From Pholiota molesta (lineage: Eukaryota; Basidiomycota; Agaricomycetes; Agaricales; Strophariaceae), in contig JACGCK010000033.1 of NCBI GenBank assembly GCA_014925825.1, positions 1-64,000 on the forward strand: DNA of 64,000 nucleotides, given 5' to 3'. Below are positions 36,898-49,517 of the stretch, piece by piece. The position numbers were made by a program, and so were the translations under genes. The notes below the pieces were generated by a model. The model was not told where the DNA came from. It ran no database searches and saw only the letters and a program-made list of their open reading frames with translations. Each line of letters opens with the position of its first letter. Position 1 is the stretch's first letter.

Positions 36898-37122
36898 TTG
36901 GCAGTGGGCACACACTTTCGATTTGGTGAAATTTCCCAGAGGGCATCTCTTGTACTCGAAATGAAAGCTTTGGTTGCGATGTTCACGCGGAAGCCCTTCC
37001 AGAAAACCTCAGGGAACGCGGTAAATGTAGAAGATGGTGGGATCTTGCCCAATTTGCGCCCACTGTCGACATCCTTTGGCTTCCTGACTCAGAAGCCCGT
37101 TATCCCGCGAGTTATGTTGTAG
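36898..37122 (+). pseudogene. possible C-terminal cytochrome P450 relic
   Basis: The frame reads VGTHFRFGEISQRASLVLEM, then KALVAMFTRK, EDGGILPNLRP and GFLTQKPVIPR to a stop at 37122. Spacing resembles the P450 tail (FG...R.......EMK.L.....R.F). However, the heme-binding cysteine context is not clear and no upstream P450 body is present. It may equally be chance or a fragment of another gene. Confidence 0.25.
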
Positions 37123-37207
37123 GGTACTGAACGGATCGGGGAAGTTGCGAATTGCAAATCCACACTCGTCCCTGCTAATCTCTACCCTTAGACTTCGCCT
37201 CTAGGAA

Positions 37208-37214
37208 TATAAAA
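37208..37214 (+). promoter_or_regulatory. TATA box of the FHA gene
   Basis: TATAAAA 110 bp upstream of the ATG at 37324. Confidence 0.5.
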
Positions 37215-37323
37215 CACAGCCAGTCAATCTCGAAAGGACTCACTTCTTTTGCGGTCCTACCTTCCCCTTCTTCGTCGTCTGCTTAGTAGACTGGTTCTCG
37301 CACACTCCGTCGTTCCCCTTGCT

Positions 37324-37889
37324 ATGCCTACCTTGACGTTGTTCTCCGTTTCTGGGTCATTCCCTTTTCAGACCAAGCACCTGCCCCTATCTCCAGGGTC
37401 CAAAATCACGCTGGGGTCGACTGAAGGGACTGCTGGAACGCGCCAATCAATACATGTGGCAGCTACCAACAATGGCTGGTTTCCTCCTAAACAGACGGGG
37501 GATTCCACCATTCCCCCAGTCTCACCACTCCCTCTGAGCTCGTCGCACGCTGAGGTGTGGCTAGACGGTGGAAATGTGCGCACTGCCTCTTTTCGATTCC
37601 TTATTGTACTCCACAACTCACCTTGCCTCGTACGAATTATAGGTCTACGTTCGCGACCTAGACTCTGCTTTCGGTACCTTTGTTAACGGCCTGAGAATCG
37701 CGAAAAGCAACCCCCTCAAAACGGGCGACACCATCGTGTGTACCTTTCTCCCCTGCTCTTGTATTCTGCGCAGTTCTAATCTCATCTTATCAGACCCTTG
37801 GATCCCGTATTCCACGGAACGAAAAAACACCAGCCTATATCACAGATCTTCATCTCAGCCCTGTGATCATTAAAGTCTCACTCTCATGA
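37324..37889 (+). CDS. small FHA-domain protein
   Basis: Phosphothreonine-binding FHA domain, 146 residues, from three exons (37324-37575, 37643-37735, 37794-37889) with GT-AG introns of 67 and 58 bp and no frame problem. It starts MPTLTLFSVSGSFPFQTKHL. The FHA core includes ITLGSTEG, the S-x-x-H loop (LSSSHAEVWLDGGN), VYVRDLDSAFGTFVNG and LKTGDTITLGSRIPR. It ends IIKVSLS. Larger basidiomycete FHA proteins of this type, as I recall, go on to a coiled coil and a membrane anchor (Far10/SLMAP-like). This one stops right after the FHA domain, so it may be a short paralogue or a truncated copy. The serine and histidine expected to contact phosphothreonine are present. Confidence 0.8.
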
Positions 37890-40786
37890 TCCTGTCTATA
37901 TTACGAGGATGTATTGATAGAACCGCTATCTAGAGTGTCTGGATATGCGAGCTACTTACGTCTAGCTTAGGGCATTGCATTTGCTATTCCGGTTGTAGGT
38001 TTGAAGTATTCAACACTACTTGTATCAAACTTGTATACATATGTACGTAACATGCCGCTGGGAATTCGGTATATTTCTGGGCTGCCCACAATCCACAACG
38101 AGTCGTAATTTCTTTCTTCCTGGCTCGTTTATAGACGGCGATCAAATGAAATCGGGGCGACCTGTTTAACTTCCAAACTTTGAGTTCACGTAAGAGAATT
38201 GCTGGAACAGAGTACCCTTGTAGAATGCAGAAGATAGAAGACCATGAAGCTCCTAGTAATCTTAGCATAGTTATGGTGTCATCGTCATAATAAAACCCTA
38301 GTCTATAATCCCCTTTCTTTATCGTAGCCGTAATCTGTGGTACGCAGCTTGAGTATAATGTGATAGTGTTATCCTGCTCTTTTGCAACTTGCCTGGATCA
38401 TCGCAACATATATTTCAAGATAAATCTGGATATCTAGTAGCAATCAGTAGGCTTTCGCCACTGCATAAATATTTCTGACATGCTCACGTTCTGCGCCTCG
38501 TTTTTTGGGAAGCCCACCGGGCACCCGGACATCCCCCTTCCGACCGCTTTAAAGACGGAATAACCGCCCATCCACCACATGGGCTCGGAGGCGAAGACCG
38601 GGGCCAGCAGACAGGACCACACGAAGTTCCCGTGCGTGCCCTTTCAACCTACTATCTTGATACAGCAATCCTCACAGGCTGTGTCTTTTTTGCGCGTGTT
38701 CTGGTTTATTTCAGATGTGTGCAAGGTGTGTGCACACTGACTGCCATACTTGTTTCTGCATCTGTGGCCCACACTGGGGCCGGGAGTGGAATTCTGTTAG
38801 GACTACGTCGCTCAAATACCGAGCGCTCATGGTTTTATTTAGTCCTCGATCGGGTGCGACGGGCAGGAGTGTGGTAAATTACGGGTCATTGAGGGAAAGG
38901 CTAAATATGTGGAAGCATCTAACGAAGAGATGAGAAAAGGTTCAACTTGGATAATCCCGATAGCACGGTGTTCTTATTATCTGAATCCATATCATATAAG
39001 TACATCTATACCAGAAGTATCTGAGTATTACGACCGACCTGAAATTTTTGCGCAGTATCAATTTCATCGTTTAAATTTGACGCACTTCACTAATCTGATG
39101 TAGGTGTACGGCTATTAGAAAGAAAAACCTCCGATGGTAGCTTCTTGACGAGAATCTGACAACGCTTATATGAGAGCCAGAGTGGTATTAGGACCGACTC
39201 GCTACCTGTTATGCTATGTCCGAAAACATCAGCAAGCTTTAGAGTGGCCTGGGGATCTCGGACCATAAAAATCTGCTCTGGAATATGGAGTCTGTAGTTC
39301 AATGGTACATACAATTCTCACTCGTCGGTGGATGTGGTATGATGATAGGGCGCCCGTAGAATGTCCTACCAATCGCGTTGAGTCATTACATGGTCATTCA
39401 TCTCCCCATTCTCGCTAGATTCTAGAAGACAACGTATTGGGTGAGGCTCATCATTGGCTCACGAAACAGAATCTGCCACAGGCCTTGAGAAAGCCGATTT
39501 GGCTTTCTTTCGTCCGAAGTAAAATCGGCCAAGTTATCAGTATGAGTCGGATCCGAATCTGGAACGGTTTGTGCTTACCTTGGTATCTCAAGAGCAGAAA
39601 CAAGGCTGAAGTGGATCACAGACCGTTATCATGCTTTGTGCAGTTCTCCCAGCAGTAGTTACACTTAAAATAATAGAGGAGTCAGTTTATTCCATAGAAC
39701 CAAAGACATAGAACGTGGAAGTAGGTTTCGGGTCTTGTGGAGACGTTGTGAGGACATATCCACTTATTTAGAGACTAGAGTCGTGTAAAGTTTTTGAGAA
39801 ACGAACGAATTCTAGAAGAGTTTTCGTAGGGTGATTACTTCACAAGTGAAGACATGAGCACTCAGCTTACAAAAATCCTAATACTGCATGTAACATGTAA
39901 AATGCTCGGGTTTCAAGTGCCGGGCGAAGAAGAGTGGAGACGAAGGAACAGAAGGAAACATCGGAAGCTGCCTCCTATAGCTAGGCGTGGATTGGACACT
40001 GAAGCATTTTCCTAATACTTAGCCTGCAAACGAACACCGCGGGTCCGCGTGTTGCCCACATCCCGAATTGAGCTATGGAAAATCTGGTGCGAATGAGCAC
40101 ATGGCCCAAAAATACGTTCAGCAGTGGTGTAAACGTTGGTAATTCCTACATAGAAGACAAAGGACTGCAAACAGATACGTAGTGCGTGCCGTTTCCAAAT
40201 GAACATCCAATGAGCTTCCCAAGTATATGTAATCTGCTCGGGACAAGGTACTGCAATTGTATTTCATTCCTTCTCTACGTATTGATGTATTAATACAAAA
40301 ACATTTAAAGATAAAGAACGAACTGGCGGATGGGATGTAGAATCTCTGGTAAGGAACACCACCTCATGTCAACATTTCTGCCAACTACCGTCAAGGCTGA
40401 GTGCGCTCCAGCTGAGACAACATCGGTCTAGGACACGCTGTAGACTCCTGCATGAAGATGAATGAATATGCAGGGGGACAATAAATGCGAATCCAGGAAA
40501 TGAGTGAAGAACAACCAGCAAAAACTTCGCGCTTATATAGTTCAACATCACGTGTGTTTATTTGTTCCTATTTCTCGGAGATATCCGCCGATCATCATCT
40601 CAAGGCGCAGCGGCAAGCTCAAGCGCTCGAGGTTCGAGAACACCTGCAGCATTTTATTTGATTTCCGACTCGTAGAATGTTTACAAAGTTGCTACATCCA
40701 ACGAAAAGCTTGATAAATTTTATAACGAACCGATCAGTAAATATTCCAGTAGTACTTCATGTTACTTCCTTTTTTTCTCTTCATCA
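37890..40786. other. 2.9 kb without recognised genes
   Basis: AT-richer spacer. One GC-rich island on the minus strand (about 38430-38640) has a frame reading SEPMWWMGGYSVFKAVGRGM that may be a coding relic. Otherwise only short chance frames. Confidence 0.35.
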
Positions 40787-42800
40787 TTACACAAATCCTC
40801 TCCACCTAATTTCTAGGTATCTCAGCGGAATATAAAGCACTCCACTAAGCGCAAACGCGACTTCAAAGCCAATATCTCCTGTAGTCCGTGCAATAGGACC
40901 AACAAACCAGACTTGGTCCATTGAGGGAATAACAAGGCCGAAGCAAGCCACTCCCGCCACAATCGCTGCCAGACCTGTCGGCAGACGCACGGGGGCGTTC
41001 CACGCTTTTTCGTCGTATAATGAGGGGTCATTTTTTCGAAAGAAAAGATGCTCGATGAGGACGATGGCGACATAGGCGGATGCCCAATAGCCGATTATGC
41101 CGAGGAAGTTGACGAGGGTATCGTAGAATTTGTGGGCGCCGACGATCGATATCGGAACAACGCTAGGAGGGAGATAGGATTCGTATAGCTGATACACAGA
41201 TGAAATTGGATAGAAAACGTACATCGCGGTTGCCACAATCGAGAAGAAGTATCGCGGAACGACGACAAGTGCAGGGATAAAGACTTGCATGTTGATGGAT
41301 ATCGAGTAGAATGTGGCGGCGATATTCGCAGCGACAGACAAAGACAGCAAGACGGTCAGAAATTTCCCGAAGCCCCCAACAGGATGGAGGGTGGCCTCAA
41401 GCAATCCTCCAACATTACCGCCCGTATATCCCGTTTCCCAATCGGGAACAGAAGGTGCGGCTATAACAACTGCAGCTCCGAGACACTGCAAAGTAATCTA
41501 GAAATGAAAGAATATTGTTAGTCGATAGGGTACGAGGCTGTAATGTATCTTATACTCACAATTGGGAGCAAGAATCCGAAGTACGCCGCGAAAAACATCT
41601 TCCAGCTAAAGGTTTCCCGGTCAATCATCAGCGACCTTGACTTGTAGGTCATCGTACCTGGATACCGTCGGTCGAAAGTAACTGGTAAAATCGCAGGAAA
41701 GGCCTGAATATGTGATAGAAAACCCAGCCAGGGTTGAGGCAAAGGATAACACTGCTGCCGCAGTCGCAGGCTCCATAGAAGGTGGATTAGATAGATGTTT
41801 TCCGCCGACGCCAAGTACGATGATGCATGTAATCAGAACGGGGATCCAGGCGAGACGCTCATACCTATGAATGTGGTTAAGCTTTGGTTGGATGAGCCGA
41901 ACCAATGATCGATCACGTACCAGTTCAAAACTGTAAAACCGCAGAAGGAAACGAGAAGGGATATCACAGCGATGACGACGATTCCGACTCTGGATTTGAA
42001 TAGTTAAAGCAATATTTCCAAATATTGCGCGTCAGAATTGAGAAATGACTCACGTCCAACTCAAATTGTGACTCGAAACGCTTGCCAACGCCTGGCCTCC
42101 CAATATACTGTTTAGAATCGAGAAGCCTATCATGCCAATAAGGTTCATGATACAAGGTATAATTACTCCGTAGTATCTGACAGATATCTTCTTTTAGCAA
42201 TTTCATTAGACGATATATAACCAACGCACCCAAACGAATAACGAGAGATAATCATTTGACGCATTCCTAATTTTGGACCCCATACCCCACTGAGAGTGGA
42301 GGAAGAGATGTCAGGGATCCGATAACGACAAAGAGAGAGTCAAAAAGCTCACATATAAGCAGGAAATGCGCAGCACAAGAGGTTGAAGAATAGGATCGTT
42401 AAACACGTATCCCTAAGCCCCAATCCGAACACTACAGGTCCGAGGGTTCCCGCAGAGAATCTGGGGGTAGCGTCAAACCGATCCTGTACACAGTATATTG
42501 ACCAACCACATACGAAAGGATGTTGAAGTTCATCGAGAACCATACGAAAAATATTTTGCTGTACGGATGATCAACCCGTTCGTCCAGAGGCACAGGAGAT
42601 ATTCCTTGTCATTATCATTAATAAAAACGCGATATATGAAAGGATCGTGTGGATGTACCTCTCTCCTCTACCCCCAATGTCAACAACCTGCTCCCAAACC
42701 AAGTCTTCGGGCGTGCATCATGCTCATGAACCTTTTCCCATGGAGCTACCCTCTCTTTATCAATGTCGAGAGATGGACTTTTGGGCGAGGCGGAGGACAT
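40787..42800 (-). CDS. purine/cytosine permease, NCS1 family (copy A)
   Basis: Proton symporter for purines/cytosine in the plasma membrane (Fcy2/Fcy21 relatives). It starts MSSASPKSPSLDIDKERVAP at 42800. About eight short introns separate exons reading EHDARPKTWFGSRLLTLGVE, YSKIFFVWFSMNFNIL, GTLGPVVFGLGLRDTCLTIL and YYGVIIPCIMNLIGMIGFSI. Next come LGGQALASVSSHNLSWT, GVGGKHLSNPPSMEPATAAA, WKMFFAAYFGFLLPI, YTGGNVGGLLEATLHPVGGF and GAHKFYDTLVNFLGIIGYWA; the end is LEIRWRGFV. About 12 membrane helices are expected. All junctions I checked are in phase and no base needs adding, unlike many neighbours. It belongs to a paralogous pair with copy B at 45519-47507, on the same strand. Confidence 0.9.
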
Positions 42801-43228
42801 TGGATGAGGGTGGAAAGAGAGGGAGTTGTTTTTATGACATATGCCAACCACTGAATTGGTATTACAATTTTACCTTCTACCGATAGCAAGGATAGACAGC
42901 GATTATCTCCACATTCCAGGCACTCCAGCGGCAGAAAAAAGATCATGATCGGAATCGGCGCGGAACAAATGCGGGCCGGGATTTCCCGTCGGGACAGCGT
43001 GGGTGTGCCTGGGCGTGCCCTGCCTAATGCGATTTGGCTATGCCACCCCGACTGCCCACTTGCGGTCGACATAAGTACATACCGTGACATCACTGGTCAG
43101 TGTATAGATTGTGCTTCGTATTCAACTGGGGTCCTCGTTTATATCGAATGAGACGGTAGACTGATCCAGTACAACTCTATAACTTCCAATCTTTCTCGCT
43201 TCATACCAACAAACTTGCTTGAGCAGTA

Positions 43229-45265
43229 TCAACTCTTTCCAAACCGATTTTCAAAGAAACGATAGGTGTGATATCGTGAAGGTGGCCTTTTATTTGGTTT
43301 GAAAAAATCCTCATCCAGCGTTTTGGTAATAAAATACTCACTGTTCGATATGGCGGGATCGCTCATCCATCGCTCAATATTGCTTCGCAAAGGTGTCAAC
43401 AAGCTGTGTTCGATAGACTTGAGTATGTCCCTATCGCGAATTCCGGTCTCAAATTTCAAAAGCAAGGATCAGTTATCGTTCGACGAGCTCAATTTCAACA
43501 AACTGTCTTACCAGGTTTTCCTGATCTCTCCGGAGGAGGACATAATACAGGGATAGGCACTCTACTAGTCTTCCAGGTTCAGCCATCTCCTGAAAGTCTT
43601 TGAGCGACAAGGCGCCCGCAAATAGGTCAGGTGGATCTAGTCGAAAAAGTATAGGCCCAAAGCTTCGCAAGAATAAAGGACTGCAAAAGGGATCATCCTT
43701 CCTGCGCGGAGTCGACAAAGACTGTAGTAATGCTTCTTTCAGCAGTCCCACTGCCGCCACACGCATTTGCGGGAATTCAGAATCTCGTGTATATTCCACA
43801 AGATGCTGAAACTTAAGCCGAGGTTCTGATGTAGAGAGGAGAAGAGAGAGTACACGAAAGGTTTGATGGCGGATGGCGGGGTCAGGATGAGCACTCGCAA
43901 GAGAGGGTAAGAGACCACAGAGAGGTAATGTGATATCGTGCGGCAGATTAGTCACTGGTCTACTTGTTTGCCATGCATGTAGAGACCGTATGAGCACGGC
44001 AAGCGACTCGTCTAGGAAAGTATTGGTCTGGATTGAAGAGATGAAGGAAGGAAGAAGAAAGGACAATAGTTGGTCGAGATTGATATGTGCAGCAGGATGG
44101 TATGCGTAGAAAACAAGATGGACCGCTGAAGCTTGTCGATTGAAGTCATCAAATGGGAAGGCGAGAGCTGTATATTCGTCCTAACGAAGTTAAGTCGAGG
44201 AATAGAAAATATAGAAAATAAGAATACCAGCAATCCCTGAATCTCTTGTTCGCCCGCTTCATTAGCAGATTGAGAGCGTGAGCGAAATGCAAGACGAGGG
44301 TAACATTCCTCCAAGGTACGTTGTGCGATGCCTGTATGTAGTCCACGATAGCAGGCGCGCAAAGATCGGTCAAGGAGGTTTCTCAAAAGGATCTGAAATA
44401 GCTCGTTGAGTTAATACAAAGAAGTATCAGCTCGAAACATTCTAGACAGACCTTGCATGCTTCGCTATCTTCCTTTGGATCTACATTACATGCTACCCAT
44501 TTTAGAACATTAGAGGATAGTCTTGAAATGCCGGCAATAGTGTTGCGGCTTTCTTCCTTGGTCGCGATGGAACTTGTGGTGTCAATGATTTTTTGGAGTT
44601 CTTCAAACAGAGGTTGTAGAGTGTCTTCCGCTGACTTTCGACGAAGCTTTATCCTTGGAATTGCTGGATTTCAATAAATGAAGGAACGTGACCAATAAAT
44701 CATTAGGACTCACCAGAGGCATACAGGTCAACCAGTATCAGGAGTTGGCCCATAGGGATAGTCTGTTTTCCAGCTTCTGGAGCTTTCTTTGTTTCCTCGT
44801 TGTCCTCGCCTTCGTTCGTGTCCTCCTCATCCTCTATTTCGAGAGTACGCTGGAGACGTTCTACTGCTTCTTGCACAGCCATTACCACTTCTTTCGCCGA
44901 GCCGCATTCACCAATAACAGACAGAATATCTCTAGCTGCCGGGTCGTCATAGGGCAACAGGACAGGTAACGCATTTAGTGGATCCTAAGACATCTGTGAG
45001 CGATTTCGATGGCAGTCCTCCAATGAAGGACTACATACCAGATATGATGTGCCTCCAAAGTTCGTGATAAGGTGATGGATGTCGGCAAGACTCCTTTGGG
45101 GGTCGGAATCGTGAACAGCTGAGATCAACAGATTGACGATGGTTGAGGTGACTTGCTAGGTTCCACATCAGTGGCTGCATCGTTAACGAATGCTTGGTCG
45201 ACGATTACCTCATCGTCACAATCGTCAGGTAACTGCAAAGCGGCTGCGAGATCTGCGTTCACCAT
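43229..45265 (-). CDS. YAP-binding/ALF4/Glomulin family protein
   Basis: Helical-repeat protein of the family that includes yeast Ybp1 (oxidative stress, Yap1 partner) and Glomulin/ALF4 (cullin-RING regulators). It starts MVNADLAAALQLPDDCDDE (45265). A 57 bp intron (45208-45152) leads to QVTSTIVNLLISAVHDSDPQ. Then come DPLNALPVLLPYDDPAARDI, SAKEVVMAVQEAVERLQRTL, an acidic stretch (EIEDEEDTNEGEDNEE) and NVLKWVACNVDPKEDSEACK. The gene continues LAFPFDDFNRQASAVHLVFY, LPLCGLLPSLASAHPDPAIR, FQHLVEYTRDSEFPQMRVAA and SFGPILFRLDPPDLFAGALS. The last exon reads GIRDRDILKSIEHSLLTPLR. A one-base discrepancy is likely at the intron near 44165-44230 (before LAFPFDDF). The exact 3' end is uncertain. Confidence 0.8.
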
Positions 45266-45518
45266 TGCTGATAGCTTGATAGGCAATGAACGCAAGATTT
45301 TGGAACAAGGGAAAGCAGCCGAAAGTCGCGAATCGCGATCGCGCTTTACAAGCTTTACATGTCACGAGATCTTGAGGTGGACGCGCGCTTGACGTCAGAC
45401 GCGCGCTGCCTTCGGTGTTCACTAGCACTGCTCAGTATTTATATCTAATTCAAGACTCAGCAGTAAGTATTGAATATTATTTACGCTGCCGCGATGCAAT
45501 CCACACCCAAAAGATTGT

Positions 45519-47507
45519 TTATAAATGACCTGTGTACCTAATTTCCAACCACCGCAATGGCGGATAAGTGATGAAATTTAGAAGTAATGCAACCTCAAAT
45601 CCAAGATCGCCCGTCGTCTTCGCGATAGGCCCAGTAAACCACACCTGGCTAACACAGGGAATGACAAGAGCAAATGATAGCAACCCCGATCCCACTGCAG
45701 CAAACCCGGGAGGGAGGCGTTTGGGAACGTTCCACGCGTCGAGATCGTAGTTTGCGAAATTGTTCTTCCGAAAGTATAGGTGCTCTATGAGAAGCATGGC
45801 TACGAACGCCGAGCACCAATATGCGATCAAGCTGAGGAAGTTGGTGATAGCGGCGTAAAATCTATGTGCGCCAACAATAGAGATGGGGAGAACGCTATAA
45901 TCAGAATATGATATGAGCACTTCTTATACGGCATAAAAATTGAAAAAAATGGCGTACACAGCTGCAGTGACAACGGTAAAGACGTATCGGGGTACTACAA
46001 CGAGTTGAGGGATAAAGACCTGGAAATTGAAAGATGCGGAATAGAAGATGGAAACCAGATTCGCTGCAACTGAAAGACTCAAAAGCACTGTCAAGAATTT
46101 TCCAAATCCACCAAGGGGCTGCAGAACGGCTTCGAGAAGACCACCGACATTTCCACCCGCATAGCTGTCGTTCCACAAAGGTACAGTGGCTGCCGCTCCA
46201 GAGAATGCAGCACCCACGCATGCGAGCAAGGCCTGAACAGCGAAAGAATGAGGAGATGAAAATAAACTTTCAATGAGCACCACTTGCCGTTGGTACAAAA
46301 AGCCCAGTGTACGAGTACCAGAACACTTTCCAGCTAAAACGAATGCTGAATGCTCAACTAAATCAAATTCAGAGGAGTACATACCTTGCCCTCTTGGGCT
46401 GCAGATATATCGCATAGTCAGCTGCAAAACCTGACCAGGTAATCATATAGCCTGCTTGCGTCCCCGCAAAGCCGAGTATAGAGCTTGCCGTTGGCGCTAT
46501 GGTAGGAGGGAGATTGTTCAGGTGCTTCCCCCCGACACCAACGACTATCATGAAGGTAATGAGGATAGGGATCCAAGCAATCCGCTCATACCTGAAAGGG
46601 TGTGAGTTTTCTGCCAATCAGATAAAAATGATTCAGATAAATACCAATTTAGAAACCTGTAGCCACAGAATGACACGAGCACAGAGATAGCAGTGAATAC
46701 CACAATGCCTACTCTATATCATGGAAGTCAGAGAGATGTATTGCTATACAGAAGTAATAAATGACTCACGTCCAACTCAGGTGCCCATTCGTTACACTGG
46801 CTAGCGCTTGCCCTCCAAGGATACAGTTAGAGACCGAAAAGCCAACCACGCTCGCAAGATTAAGGACGCATGGAAGGATCACACCGTAATAGCTTCCTCG
46901 GTTGACTGAGATACAGTGATGTGGGACGAGTCCGAGCAGTGCTCACCCGAACGTATATCGTGCCAGAATCATTTGGCGCATGCCTAATCTCGGACCCCAA
47001 GTTGAACTGTCGGTTTCCAAATGAGATGCGCTGAGCGCCAAAGTGAAAATGAACGACGTACAAGTATGCCGGGAAAATGGCGCAAACGAGGTTGAAGCTG
47101 ACGATAACGAGGCAAGAATCTCGGACACTGAGCTGGAAAGCCACTGGTCCTATAGTTCCAATAGAGAATCTAGGCGTACCGTATCCTTTCAGATAAAATA
47201 ACAGAGCCATTCGTGCAGCATACTCACGCCAAGATATTCATATTTGAAGACAAAAAGACATAGCATATTTTGCTATACTGGATGTCTGTTCGTTCTTCGA
47301 TGGGCACCGGGTGAATGCCTAAAAGTTGAATAGTTTGAAGAACAGTCCACCATGAGTTTAATAGAACTTGCCTCGCATCTCAACTCCCCATGTGGTCAAC
47401 CACTGAGTCCATCGTTGTAGTTTCGACGTCGTGACGGGCGTCGTCGTTACGAAGCTTTCCTGTTTTTCATGGTCAGAATCCGTTTCCTTTACATCCAGGC
47501 CTGGCAT
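45519..47507 (-). CDS. purine/cytosine permease, NCS1 family (copy B)
   Basis: Paralogue of copy A with the same domain order. It starts MPGLDVKETDSDHEKQESFV (47507). Exons read DIQYSKICYVFLSSNMNIL, FSIGTIGPVAFQLSVRDSCL, STWGPRLGMRQMILARYTFG, LGGQALASVTNGHLSWT and RYERIAWIPILITFMIVVGV. They continue YAGGNVGGLLEAVLQPLGGF, FQVFIPQLVVVPRYVFTVVT, VLPISIVGAHRFYAAITNFL and YWCSAFVAMLLIEHLYFRKN, ending LEIRYTGHL. Splice phases match copy A where checked. The N-terminus differs from copy A and the cores are clearly similar, which suggests an older tandem duplication with divergence. Its stop lies 254 bp upstream of the Glomulin-family start. Confidence 0.9.
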
Positions 47508-49517
47508 AATGGATAAGAACAGAGGAGAACGACGATAAAGGCGTAGTAGAAGATAAGGAGCTATGCGCCAAGGGCATTTAAATGAAGCTTTCCACATTTA
47601 AACGTGCGAAGAGAATCATATAGCTCTTCATTGCTGATAGGAGCACAAAAGCCACGATATGGTATTACGACCCCAATCATCCCCATCCTGTGAATAATCA
47701 CATGACGAGCATAGGTGCAAGAGTCTCTCGCGAGTAAGTTGTTCAATGTCATCAGGAGGTCCGTGTCATTCCAGCCAACGACTAGTCACAGCGTTCAAGA
47801 TTTGATATCTTGTCCAGACACAGGTCTGGATATAACCTGTCGTTATATGAGAATTCTCCAGACCAGCATGAATTGAAAATATGGTATTTTAGCAGATAAT
47901 TCCCATGAATGAAGGACATGTGTGATCAGAACGACAGCTTCCAGGAAGGGTGAGAGCATGGCCGTTTCCAACATTCAGTGCGCGCAGTCCGAACCCATGG
48001 CTGCAGACGACTTTTGAGGATAATGAGAGCTTCAGAGAACTGGTCCACAGCCGCAGGTATAAGAGTGTGCATTACCAGGTTGGTTGTGGTACTGGTAGTA
48101 CAGTGGTAGGACGAGACAACGAGTGCATGTGATGACTGGCTTGAGCATCCAATGATTTTGAATGAATCTGATGAACGTCGGAACGGCAAAGCGGCATGCT
48201 ACCGATAAGATTGTAGAGGAAATGAATGGACAAGACAGGATCAAGATGCCGTAATTCGTGGTCGCCGAAGGCACTGACAGCTTGCTTCACGATTCAAGTT
48301 TCGGTAATTGGGCACTTATTTTGATCTAGTGACTTGGAAAAGCCTAAAGATAACATATCACGTATTACGTTGAAAACTGCTGTTTGTTTCGTTCGCATGG
48401 ATGCACACAGCCTCTATCCAGTGTCCAGTGGCACTACTAACGGTGATGATTGATCGATATGATCATCTACAGTGCACACAACTCAGCTTCAAGGGCTATG
48501 GGAGGGAGCGCTGATCAATCATGTAACATTTGATCATTGTTCTAACTCGACCGACGCCCGATTGCGATATGTACATATGTTCAGAGATGAGTTAACTGAA
48601 GAATTGACCTGGAAATCTACGCTCAAACCTTGAAGCAAGCGGTTTGAAAGCTTTCTTGGTGGAATACTTAACGTCGTTTTATCTGCGCAAATAGTAGGCT
48701 GCTGATTCCGGGGACTTATTACCAATTATTACTGCCGTTCGAACTTCGAAAGCTCATTAATCATTGCCCACTTTAATTTCAGTTGCCCGCAAGTGACAAC
48801 TTGAACATACCCCAGGGTGCTCCAAGGGAAACTTTTGAATTTGCGGCGTTTATGGCGTTCCGATCGAAGGGTAGGTGTATGCGGCATTTGGAAAAACTCG
48901 GCAAAAGTACAGTGGGTTCAAATTTAGAGGGTGTATATCCATAATAGATGGTGATGGAAAATGGCTGGAAGCCTGAAGGGTGTTGTCAAGGTCCGTTTCC
49001 AGCGCCCACAGCGCCCAAGAGAATGATCCAAAACATAGGAAAATCTTTGATAAGCCGCCCAGACGGCGTTTGATTGCCTCGAGGCCGGGGCGTGGCAATG
49101 TGAATGAAAATCCTCTAGTATTTTATTGTTGAATCAGTACTTGTTGTATTTGCGTTCATCTCGTAGGCTGCCAGGGGGAAGCACAGCAGATAAACTATCA
49201 CTTTCAACAGACTATTAGCAAAAAAAGGACGCCAAGACTGACAGTAGGAGGTCGTGTGCGTGGCTTTATTTAAATTGGCCAGGCCGGAGACGTCTAGCCG
49301 AGCCGTGATGACATCAATTGCTTTTGGACCCTGCTTTGAATAAATCAAGGAGAAGCTGTTTTGTCACTTTTGTGTGTATCCAAGTAAATCCTACAAAAGG
49401 CCGCGGCCAACCCATCGTTCTCCCACATTCCTTAATCCAGCGCTTGCCATCGCGCTCCGCCACTCCCTCATCCGTTGGTCTGCCTATCCCTAGTCATCCT
49501 TAGACTTCGCCGCGAGC
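47508..49517. other. 2 kb gene-free spacer
   Basis: Between the 5' ends of divergent genes (permease B on minus, bestrophin on plus), so both promoters lie here. Only short frames of no recognisable family. Confidence 0.4.

Noticed and set aside
37249..37323. Upstream extension of the FHA gene
   Set aside because: The extension has no ATG and overlaps the expected 5' leader after the TATA box at 37208.
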